Positions 8,759 through 17,224 of a stretch of 64,000 bases of DNA are shown here, piece after piece (positions within the stretch are counted from its first letter, which is position 1; every line of letters begins with the position of its first letter). Below the pieces are notes generated by a model that saw only the letters and a program-made list of their open reading frames with translations, was not told the DNA's origin and searched no databases. The position numbers were made by a program, and so were the translations under genes. The stretch comes from Bradyrhizobium ottawaense (GTDB lineage: Bacteria; Pseudomonadota; Alphaproteobacteria; Rhizobiales; Xanthobacteraceae): the NCBI RefSeq assembly GCF_900099825.1, contig NZ_LT629693.1, positions 992,001-1,056,000 on the forward strand. The letters run 5' to 3'.

Positions 8759-10075
8759 ATGGTTTCCAGCACAACGGCCGCCACGCCGGCAGCGCCCACC
8801 TCCAGCGGCTTCCGCTGGCTTCAGCTCGTGATGGGCATCGTCTGCATGGCGATGATTGCGAACCTCCAATACGGCTGGACGCTGTTTGTCGATCCGATCG
8901 ACGCCAAGCACCACTGGGGCCGCGCGGCGATCCAGCTCGCCTTTACGATCTTTGTCGTGACCGAGACCTGGCTGGTGCCGGTCGAGGCCTGGTTCGTCGA
9001 CAAGTACGGCCCAAGCAAAGTCGTGATGTTCGGCGGCGTGATGATCGCGCTGGCCTGGATCCTGAATTCATATGCGGACTCGCTGACGCTGCTTTACACC
9101 GCGGCCGTGATCGCCGGCATCGGCGCCGGCGCCGTGTACGGCACCTGCGTCGGCAACGCGCTAAAGTGGTTTCCCGATCGCCGCGGCCTCGCCGCCGGCG
9201 CCACCGCGGCCGGCTTCGGCGCGGGCGCCGCGATCACGGTGGTGCCGATCGCCAACATGATCAGCGCCAGCGGCTATCAGGCCGCGTTCTTCGATTTCGG
9301 CATCGGACAGGGCCTGATCGTTTTCATCCTCGCCTTCTTCATTCGCCCGCCGACGGTGGCGATGCCGGCGAAGAAGAAACAGCTCAACCTGCCGCAGACC
9401 AGGATCGACTTCACGCCGCCGCAGGTGCTGCGTAGCCCGATCTTCTGGGTGATGTACGCGGTGTTCGTGATGGTCGCGGCCGGCGGACTGATGACGGCAG
9501 CCCAGATCGCGCCGATCGCGCACGACTTCAAGATCGCCAACACGCCGGTCAGCCTCGCCGGCTTCCAGATGGCGGCACTGACTTTTGCGATCTCGCTCGA
9601 CCGCATCTTCGACGGCTTCGGCCGTCCGTTCTTCGGCTGGGTGTCCGACAATATCGGCCGCGAGTACACCATGTTCATCGCGTTCGGCACGGCGGCTCTG
9701 ATGCTGCTGACGCTGTCGGCCTATGGCCATGTACCGGTTGTCTTCGTGCTGGCGACCGCGGTGTATTTCGGCGTGTTCGGCGAAATCTACAGCCTGTTCC
9801 CCGCCACCTGCGGCGATACGTTCGGCGTCAAATACGCCACCACCAACAACGGCATGCTCTACACGGCGAAGGGCACCGCCTCGCTCTTGGTGCCGCTCGC
9901 CAGCATCGTCGCCACCAGCTACGGCTGGCAGGCGGTGTTCGTGATGGCCGTTGCGCTCAACGCCACCGCGGCCTTGATGGCGCTGTTCGTGATCAAGCCG
10001 ATGCGGCGCAACTTCATCCTCGGCAACGAAACCGCGGCCGACGAGGCCGCCGCTGGGAATGCCAAGACGGCCTGA
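8759..10075 (+). CDS. MFS oxalate/formate antiporter, OxlT-like (copy 2)
   Basis: A tandem paralogue of the preceding antiporter, 438 residues from ATG 8759 (GGGAGGG just upstream; the in-frame ATG at 8690 has no ribosome site). It shares the diagnostic segments QYGWT, ETWLVPVEAWFVDKYGP, GIGAGAVYGTCVGNALKWFPDRRG, SLDRIFDGFGRPFFGW and LLYTAKGTASLLVP, in slightly different form, including the helix 11 Lys. N-terminal and loop sequences have diverged clearly from copy 1, so the duplication is old and the substrate or direction may differ. It has its own operator, promoter and terminator. A short duplication (acggcctgagcgag twice) covers its stop codon. Confidence 0.85.
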   Translation: MVSSTTAATPAAPTSSGFRWLQLVMGIVCMAMIANLQYGWTLFVDPIDAKHHWGRAAIQLAFTIFVVTETWLVPVEAWFVDKYGPSKVVMFGGVMIALAWILNSYADSLTLLYTAAVIAGIGAGAVYGTCVGNALKWFPDRRGLAAGATAAGFGAGAAITVVPIANMISASGYQAAFFDFGIGQGLIVFILAFFIRPPTVAMPAKKKQLNLPQTRIDFTPPQVLRSPIFWVMYAVFVMVAAGGLMTAAQIAPIAHDFKIANTPVSLAGFQMAALTFAISLDRIFDGFGRPFFGWVSDNIGREYTMFIAFGTAALMLLTLSAYGHVPVVFVLATAVYFGVFGEIYSLFPATCGDTFGVKYATTNNGMLYTAKGTASLLVPLASIVATSYGWQAVFVMAVALNATAALMALFVIKPMRRNFILGNETAADEAAAGNAKTA

Positions 10076-10123
10076 GCGAGACGGCCTGAGCGAGACGGCT
10101 TCACGTTACCCCGAGATCGAAAA

Positions 10124-10147
10124 GGCGCACTCCGGTGCGCTTTTTTT
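10124..10147 (+). terminator. Rho-independent terminator after the second oxlT
   Basis: Stem GCGCAC/GTGCGC with loop TCCG (10125-10140) is followed by seven T residues, 50 bp after the stop codon. Confidence 0.88.
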
Positions 10148-10161
10148 GCGGCTCCGCTAAT

Positions 10162-10178
10162 AGGTATACAAAATACAA
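10162..10178 (-). promoter_or_regulatory. Operator 6 of the oxalate regulon (auxiliary site)
   Basis: On the minus strand this reads TTGTAT-TTTGT-ATACCT, a 17-bp relative of the operator with both arms one base off. It lies about 140 bp upstream of operator 7. No -35/-10 pair fits around it. It may be an auxiliary site for the CBS-gene promoter or a decayed copy. Confidence 0.45.
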
Positions 10179-10302
10179 GTCGCTCGTCTTGGCCGCTGCC
10201 AAGGCGCGACAGCGGGCGCCGGCGGACGGCCTAAACGTCAGTGATGCTGCCTGTTTATTTACAAAAATAGGGAAGATGCTGCGATCGTTCCGAGTTGACA
10301 AT

Positions 10303-10319
10303 TGGCATTATGTATACCA
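10303..10319 (+). promoter_or_regulatory. Operator 7 of the oxalate regulon (CBS-protein promoter)
   Basis: TGGCAT-TATGT-ATACCA fits the consensus fully. A perfect TTGACA -35 box is at 10295-10300 and CAGAAT (10318-10323) is a fair -10 box 17 bp later, so the operator occupies the spacer. Confidence 0.75.
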
Positions 10320-10352
10320 GAATCCCCGCCTGACCCACACTAGGAGGTTGCC

Positions 10353-11997
<1,645 letters not shown>

Positions 11998-12002
11998 GGA
12001 AA

Positions 12003-12130
12003 TGATCCCCCTCTCCCGCTCGTGGGGGAGGCACAGGCGGCCTATGGCCGCCGTTCTTGATATGAGAACGCCGATGCGGAGCATCGGCTATGGGTGGGGG
12101 TGCCTCCGCACAGGGACGCGCAAAGAGTCC
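12003..12130. repeat. Intergenic repeat, degenerate
   Basis: The gap between the nitronate monooxygenase gene and the oxidoreductase gene contains short inverted pieces (ccctctcccgctcgtgggggagg, gagaacgccgatgcggagcatcgg) typical of rhizobial intergenic repeats. It is less regular than the other copies in this window, so the boundaries are approximate. Confidence 0.45.
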
Positions 12131-12190
12131 CCTCGCCCGCCGCGCGCCGACTCGATCCAATTCAATAAAGCTCCAACAAAGAGTATTCCC

Positions 12191-13165
12191 ATGAAGGCCT
12201 ATGTTTACGGCGCCAACGGCGCCGAGATCACCGATGTCGCAAAACCTTCGCCGAAGGGCACGCAGGTGCTGGTGCATGTCCGGGCCAACGGCCTCAACCG
12301 TGCCGACCTCGGCATGACCAAGGGCCACGCCCATGGCGCGGCCGGCGGCGTCGGCACGGTGCTGGGCATGGAATGGGCCGGCGAAGTCGCCGAACTCGGA
12401 CCCGACGCCAAAGGCGTCAAGGTCGGCGATCGCGTGATGGGATCGGGCGGTGCGGCGTTCGCCGAATACGCGCTGACCGATCACGGCCGGCTGTTTCATC
12501 TGCCGGCGCAGGGCAACATGAGCTTTGAGGAAGCAGCCACCCTGCCCGTCGCGCTCGCGACCATGCACAACGCGGTCGTCACCGCGGGTGCCCTAAGGGA
12601 AGGCCAGACCGTGCTGATCCAGGGCGCCAGCTCCGGCGTCGGGTTGATGGCGATGCAGATCGCAAAATTCAAGGGCGCCAAGCTCGTGATCGGCTCCTCG
12701 ACGGACGAGATGCGCCGCGGCCGCCTGAAGGATTTTGGCGCCGACCTCGCGGTGAATTCAAAAGATCCGGCCTGGGTCGATCAGGTGCTGAAGGCGACGG
12801 ACGGCGAAGGCGTCGACCTGATCGTCGACCAGGTGTCGGGCGCGGTCGCCAACCAGAACCTCAAGGCGACCAAGATCAAGGGCCGCATCGTCAATGTCGG
12901 CCGGCTCGGCGGCACCCATGCCGATTTCAACTTCGACCTGCACGCCGCCCGCCGCATCAACTATATCGGCGTCACCTTCCGCACCCGCTCAATCGAGGAA
13001 GTCCGCGAGATCTTCAACGAGGTTCGCAAGGACATCTGGTCCGCGGTGGAATCGCGAAAACTGCAACTGCCGATCGACAAGGTCTTTTCCTTCGCCGAGA
13101 TCGGCAAGGCGTTCGAGCACATGGAAGCCAACCAGCACCTCGGCAAGATCGTGGTACGGCATTAA
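12191..13165 (+). CDS. Zinc-binding-dehydrogenase-family NAD(P)H:quinone oxidoreductase-like protein
   Basis: This 324-residue medium-chain dehydrogenase/reductase has a GroES-like half (about 1-130; HVRANGLNRADL...GMEWAGEV) and a Rossmann half (about 135-290) with the nucleotide motif IQGASSGVGLMAMQIAK. The Cys/His zinc ligands of true alcohol dehydrogenases are not apparent, which points to the quinone oxidoreductase (QOR) branch that reduces quinones or enones with NADPH. ATG 12191 is chosen by alignment with the usual MKAY start; its ribosome site (AAAGAG) is weak. A longer start at 12002 would be encoded by repeat sequence and is rejected. Substrate unknown. Confidence 0.82.
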   Translation: MKAYVYGANGAEITDVAKPSPKGTQVLVHVRANGLNRADLGMTKGHAHGAAGGVGTVLGMEWAGEVAELGPDAKGVKVGDRVMGSGGAAFAEYALTDHGRLFHLPAQGNMSFEEAATLPVALATMHNAVVTAGALREGQTVLIQGASSGVGLMAMQIAKFKGAKLVIGSSTDEMRRGRLKDFGADLAVNSKDPAWVDQVLKATDGEGVDLIVDQVSGAVANQNLKATKIKGRIVNVGRLGGTHADFNFDLHAARRINYIGVTFRTRSIEEVREIFNEVRKDIWSAVESRKLQLPIDKVFSFAEIGKAFEHMEANQHLGKIVVRH

Positions 13166-13179
13166 TCCGGCAAGTGTTT

Positions 13180-13254
13180 AGGATGGGTGGAGCGAAGCGA
13201 TACCCATCGCCACACGGGCGGTACTGATGGGTATCGCTTCGCTCCACCCATCCT
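13180..13254. repeat. Perfect 29-bp inverted repeat
   Basis: Arms 13180-13208 and 13226-13254 are exact reverse complements around a 17-bp centre. It lies between the oxidoreductase stop and the TRAP protein start, ending 25 bp before that ATG. The sequence (aggatgggtggagcgaagcg...) matches a dispersed rhizobial palindrome type, and perfect arms suggest a recent copy. Confidence 0.88.
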
Positions 13255-13279
13255 ACAAAGTTCTAACGGAGTAACCGCA

Positions 13280-14368
13280 ATGAAACGCCGTACGTTCCTC
13301 ACAGCCGGCGCCGCGGCCGGCGCGACCACGCTGGTGGCAGCACCTGCGATCGCGCAATCAGCGCCCGAGATCAAGTGGCGGCTGACGTCGAGCTTTCCAA
13401 AATCGCTCGACACGATTTACGGCACCGCGCAGACCTTTGCGAAATACGTCGCCGACGCCACCGACAACAAGTTCCAGATCCAGACCTTCGCGGCCGGCGA
13501 GATCGTGCCGGGCCTGCAGGCGCTCGATGCCGTCGGCACCGCGACCGTCGAGATGGCGCAGACGCCGCTTTATTTCTACATCGGCAAGGAGCCGGCGCTG
13601 GCCTACGCGACCGGCGCGCCGTTCGGCATGAACCACCGCCACCAGGAATCCTGGTGGGCGTTCGGCGGCGGCGATGCGCTCGTCAACGAGGCGCTGAAAC
13701 CCTTCAAGGCGCACGCCATCCTGTGCGGCAACTCCGGCACGCAGATGGGCGGCTGGTTCCGCAAGGAGATCAAGACGGTCGAGGACCTCAACGGCCTGAA
13801 ATTCCGCATCGCCGGGCTGGGCGGCCACGTGCTCGCCCGGCTGGGCGTCGTGCCGCAACAGATCGCCGCCGGCGACATCTATCCGGCGCTCGAGAAGGGC
13901 ACGATCGATGCCGTGGAATTCGTCGGCCCCTATGACGACGAAAAACTCGGGTTCTACAAGGTGGCGAAGTACTACTACTTCCCCGGCTGGTGGGAAGGCG
14001 GGGCCATGCTGCACATGATCGTCAATGACGAGAAGTGGGCAGCACTTCCCAAACAATACCAGGCGATCCTCAACCAGGCCGGCTCCGCCGCCGGCGCGTG
14101 GATGCTGGAAAAATACGACAGCGTCAATCCGGCTGCCCTCAAGCGCCTGATCGCTGGCGGCGCCGAGCTGCGTGCGTTCCCGCAACCGGTCATGGAGGCG
14201 AGCTACAAGGCGACGCAGGACCATCTGAACGAGCTGGCCGAGAAAAGCGCGCTGTTCAAGCGCACCAAGGAGAGCCACGACGCGTATATGAAGGAACTGA
14301 TGTTCTACACGCAGATCGCGGAAAACTATTACGACAACTTCCTGCTCGGCAAGATGCGCAAGACCTGA
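13280..14368 (+). CDS. TRAP transporter solute-binding protein (DctP family), orphan
   Basis: This 362-residue periplasmic receptor starts with a twin-arginine-type signal (KRRTFLTAGAAAGATTL...AIAQS, cleavage near residue 26). The mature part has the DctP fold, with WRLTSSFPKSLDTIYG at the first strand, the Arg-containing FRIAGLGGHVLARLG and the hinge helix motif YPALEKGTIDAVEFVGPYDDEKLGF. The latter resembles the 2-oxoacid receptor branch (TakP-like). TRAP systems also need DctQ and DctM membrane subunits, and neither is beside it. The ligand may be a 2-oxo or hydroxy acid (inference). ATG 13280 has ACGGAG upstream; an earlier start at 13187 lies within the palindrome and is rejected. Confidence 0.87.
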   Translation: MKRRTFLTAGAAAGATTLVAAPAIAQSAPEIKWRLTSSFPKSLDTIYGTAQTFAKYVADATDNKFQIQTFAAGEIVPGLQALDAVGTATVEMAQTPLYFYIGKEPALAYATGAPFGMNHRHQESWWAFGGGDALVNEALKPFKAHAILCGNSGTQMGGWFRKEIKTVEDLNGLKFRIAGLGGHVLARLGVVPQQIAAGDIYPALEKGTIDAVEFVGPYDDEKLGFYKVAKYYYFPGWWEGGAMLHMIVNDEKWAALPKQYQAILNQAGSAAGAWMLEKYDSVNPAALKRLIAGGAELRAFPQPVMEASYKATQDHLNELAEKSALFKRTKESHDAYMKELMFYTQIAENYYDNFLLGKMRKT

Positions 14369-14381
14369 GTTCGTAGTGCGT

Positions 14382-14494
14382 AGGGCGGATTAGCGGCTTG
14401 TCCGCCGTAGCTCGAAGAGCGAAGGCGGAAGCGTAATCCGCCTTCTTCGCCGACGTGTAACGGCGGATTACGCCCTTCGGGCTAATCCGCCCTA
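14382..14494. repeat. Palindromic repeat (gtagggcggatta type)
   Basis: The segment opens with gcgtagggcggatta and closes with its reverse complement taatccgccctacgc, with imperfect nested pairing between. It occupies most of the gap between the TRAP gene and the ACT-protein gene. Confidence 0.8.
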
Positions 14495-14525
14495 CGCCCT
14501 CCTCGCAACGTGCAGGCCCACCGCC

Positions 14526-14945
14526 ATGGCAGCTGAACGCGATCTCGCGACGCTATTACGAGACATGAAACCCGAAATGCATGACGGCATCTTCGTGTTC
14601 TGCACGATCGCCGAAGGCGAGGAACTTCCAGCCACCATCCGACCATTGCTCACCTTCCGCGAAGCGGAAGGAACCACCCTCGTGAGCCGGCAGGAGGAAG
14701 CCGAACGCATCGGGCTACCCCATCAATTTGCCTCGCGCCTGATTACGCTGACGGTTCATTCCTCGCTGGAGGCGGTAGGCTTCCTGGCGGCGATCACGGC
14801 CCGCCTCGCGAGAGCCGGCATCAGCGTCAACGCGGTCTCGGCGTTTTACCACGATCATTTGTTCGTGCCGGAGCACAGGGGCGAGGAAGCGCTGCATCTT
14901 CTGCAAAATTTGTCAGCGCCCGGGTCGGGGCATAGCGCGGATTAG
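14526..14945 (+). CDS. ACT-domain protein
   Basis: This 139-residue protein has a C-terminal ACT fold (about 68-130): SRLITLTVHSSLEAVGFLAAITARLARAGISVNAVSAFYHDHLFVP follows the ACT pattern of strand, helix and AGI-N strand. The first 60 residues (GIFVFCTIAEGEELPATIRPLLTFREAEGTTLV) form a preceding small domain seen in the COG3602 group. ACT modules bind amino acids or other small ligands; these stand-alone members have no assigned reaction. The ATG lies immediately after a palindromic repeat and has no clear ribosome site. Confidence 0.78.
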   Translation: MAAERDLATLLRDMKPEMHDGIFVFCTIAEGEELPATIRPLLTFREAEGTTLVSRQEEAERIGLPHQFASRLITLTVHSSLEAVGFLAAITARLARAGISVNAVSAFYHDHLFVPEHRGEEALHLLQNLSAPGSGHSAD

Positions 14946-15085
14946 CTCAACGGTTTCACGCAAAGCGCGGCCCGATCACGGGTTCCGGCGCAATCCGCCG
15001 TTGCGTCCCAACTCGGATGCGGATTAGCTTCCGCCTTCGCTCTGTGAGCTACGGCGCACAAGGGCCCTGATCCGCCCTATGCACT
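14938..15085. repeat. Degenerate copy of the 14382-14494 repeat
   Basis: Fragments gcggattag, aatccgccgt, gcggattagcttccgccttcgct and gatccgccctatgc recall the preceding palindrome but no longer pair along its length. It starts within the last codons of the ACT gene and fills the gap to the next small gene. Confidence 0.5.
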
Positions 15086-15106
15086 GCCAAACCAGCGGAG
15101 GAAAGC

Positions 15107-15319
15107 ATGGACAAGCAGACCAAAACCGCGACCGAGCTGGAAGATATCGTGAAAACGAGAATTGGCGCCGGTGACTTTCGTGTGACCGTTCACCGCGATC
15201 CCGAAGCGGGCTGGCACGCCACCATCTACGGGAACCAGTCGGCAGAGGTTCACCGTTGCCAGGTCAAGGCTGATACGATCACCCCCGAGCTGTGTCAGCA
15301 CTACGATTTGGTCGAATGA
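15107..15319 (+). CDS. Small hypothetical protein (70 aa)
   Basis: A good GGAGG ribosome site lies six bases before the ATG. The product (MDKQTKTATELEDIVKTRI...) has an N-terminal helix and then RVTVHRDPEAGWHATIYG, which looks like two beta strands. It is soluble and has no signal peptide. I recognise a style common to small rhizobial proteins but no function. It is first of four small same-strand genes (to 16232) between repeats. Confidence 0.6.
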   Translation: MDKQTKTATELEDIVKTRIGAGDFRVTVHRDPEAGWHATIYGNQSAEVHRCQVKADTITPELCQHYDLVE

Positions 15320-15328
15320 GCCGTTGAC

Positions 15329-15565
15329 ATGAGGCTCGTCATTTCCGGCATCGCCGCCCTCACTCTGTCGATCGCCTCGTTCACGCTGGCGACCGCCGAA
15401 AGCTGTGGCGACCGCGCCCAGACGTGCGTCGTGAAGTGGGGCAACCCTAAAGCCGCCTGTTATGAGCCGTTCCGAATCGCAGCGTGCGAAAAAACCGGAC
15501 GCTATGTGGCTCCCAATGGAAATGTCTGGCGGGCCATCCGCGTCAGCCAGGCCAGGCAGGACTGA
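15329..15565 (+). CDS. Small exported hypothetical protein (78 aa)
   Basis: It starts 9 bp after the previous stop codon, so the two are probably co-transcribed. The N-terminus MRLVISGIAALTLSIASFTLATAES is a clear signal peptide with ATA/ES cleavage near residue 24. The mature part of about 54 residues has four Cys (C26, C32, C44, C53), consistent with disulphides in the periplasm. The family is unknown to me. Confidence 0.6.
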   Translation: MRLVISGIAALTLSIASFTLATAESCGDRAQTCVVKWGNPKAACYEPFRIAACEKTGRYVAPNGNVWRAIRVSQARQD

Positions 15566-15715
15566 CGCGATCCGTGAGCGACATTGACACGAAGTTTTAG
15601 TCGCGGCAGGTCAGCGCCATCGGCGCAGCCGCCCTTGCCCTCACTTTCCGGCGGTTTCGACTGAATGGAACTTGTGCCCGCCTCGGGAGTCTGTCTGCCA
15701 AAGATGGAGCACCCC

Positions 15716-15919
15716 ATGGAAGACAACGAAGACCCGCTGGCCCGGTTTGGCCTCGATGCGATCGATCTGCGGTGGACGATGAAGGATATTGCCGGAAAGC
15801 GCTGGTTCATCCTGAACCAGGCGCATGTATCACAGCTCGTGGAGCTCGGCCTGGTCGAGATCAGAGACGACCGGCCTTTTCTGACCGTCGCCGGGCAGAA
15901 CACGGTGTGGGAAGGCTGA
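15716..15919 (+). CDS. Small hypothetical protein (67 aa)
   Basis: ATG 15716 is chosen because GGAG lies nine bases upstream; in-frame starts at 15665 and 15704 lack a ribosome site. The product (MEDNEDPLARFGLDAIDLRWTMKDIAGKR...) is acidic at the N-terminus. HVSQLVELGLVEIRDDRPFLTVAGQ resembles the end of a small winged helix (recognition helix and wing), but the domain is too short to assign. Confidence 0.5.
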   Translation: MEDNEDPLARFGLDAIDLRWTMKDIAGKRWFILNQAHVSQLVELGLVEIRDDRPFLTVAGQNTVWEG

Positions 15920-16004
15920 CCCCGGGATATCGCTGACCGGCGACGGATTTAGCGAATTGCCCCGGTTTCGTCGTGGCCCGGGCTGAAGATTGAAGGAGAA
16001 ATAG

Positions 16005-16232
16005 ATGCCTGCGCGGCCTCGTCACATTCCGCATGCCACCGAACGCACCGCGTTACAAAGGATGAGCCTCACCCGGGGCCTTCCGCCAGAACGACTGCAT
16101 CCCGCAGGCAAGCAGGTCATCGCGGGCATGCAGGCGAAAGGCTGGATCGAAAAGCAGGCCGACGGCCGGACCTATTGCATTACGCCGGCGGGCGATGAGG
16201 CGCTGAAAGCCCCTATCCCCGTGAAACGATAG
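16005..16232 (+). CDS. Small winged-helix-like hypothetical protein (75 aa)
   Basis: GAAGGAG lies seven to eight bases before the ATG. The segment GKQVIAGMQAKGWIEKQADGRTYCITPAGDEALKA follows the helix-wing pattern of small winged-helix proteins (G-W-I then R-T-Y-C-I-T-P-A-G), as does the preceding small gene. It could be DNA-binding, but no partner or target is visible. The 170 bp downstream, up to the AT-rich island, contains nothing recognisable. Confidence 0.55.
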   Translation: MPARPRHIPHATERTALQRMSLTRGLPPERLHPAGKQVIAGMQAKGWIEKQADGRTYCITPAGDEALKAPIPVKR

Positions 16233-16403
16233 ACCCGGCCCGGTCGCCGACGCGCCGGCATCGGTGGCTTGAGGCGATCCCAAGCCAGCAATTTGTCGAT
16301 GCAGGCCGTGCTCTGACCACATACTCGATCTCGCAGCGTAATCCGCGACCACATCTAGCGATGCGGTGGCAGTGGACAAGACTTCAGTTACCCACCTTGC
16401 GCG

Positions 16404-17224
16404 CTAATCTAGAAACACAACTTCGGCTTCAAACTCGTGAAACATGGCTTCATGTACACGTTGGATACTTCTCTTCTCGCGTTTGAAGAAGATCTCAGAT
16501 TCGTATCCGTCCATGTCAAGAGTATTTCCATCTTGGGACCTAAACCACGAATCGGCAAACATATTTCTAAATACGAATCCAGCGAACAGCTCGGGTGTCC
16601 ATACACGCCTCACCGGAACACGCCCCTCCCGCTGCCAACCAATATGCAGATGCGCGCAGGGATGAACTAACCTTCTATATTCGTCCTCGGCGTATTCGTA
16701 CCTTAAGCTTAAGCCAGCTCCGTTTATTTCTGCCTGGCCCTGCCCCCCATCGAGCGCCTCGTCCTCGATTTCCGGAACGCTCTCTTCAACTGTCTCATCC
16801 TCCTGATTTTCTATGGACACATCAGCGTCATCGAGGTCAGAGCGACCGACGTTTACGTCTTGCACTATCGAAGTCGGGTCATCTCCCCCCGATTCAACTG
16901 CGACTAATTCGAGTGGCTTTTGTACGGGGCGATAAGGAGAACCAAAGAACGCAACCTAAGCGAGAACGAACGCCCCTGCTCAAAAAACGAAAACTGTAGA
17001 ATGTCGCCATCGCCGACGAAAAAATTCAAATGCCGCAAATCGACCGTCTCTTGGTAATAGGTGAGATATGTCGCCCCATCATCGACAAGGGATCTCAATC
17101 GCGAATTGTTTGGAAGCGAAGAGGGCTGGATAGTCTGCGGCTCCAACCCGAGCTTCTCGGCTAACTGGATACTAGCCAGGATCGACTTATTAAACTTTCT
17201 TCGATCCACGACCGCCACCTTCAA
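16404..17224 (-). pseudogene. DUF2290-like partner gene of the helicase, frameshifted
   Basis: Two reading frames together give one DUF2290-like protein. The N-terminal frame (from 17224) reads RKFNKSILASIQLAEKLGL...ATYLTYYQETVDLRHLNFFVGDGDILQFSFFEQG and stops after 106 codons. The other frame continues near 16950 with FFGSPYRPVQKPLEL..., an acidic linker, then LRYEYAEDEYRRLVHPCAHLHIGW...VWTPELFAGFVFRNMF and ends at 16404. A one-base deletion near 16945-16955 explains the break; a sequencing error could also. The first start is TTG 17224, overlapping the helicase 3' end by 35 bp; GTG 17209 with a GAAGGTGG site is also possible. DUF2290 has no established function that I know. AT-rich relative to the neighbours. 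Confidence 0.6.
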
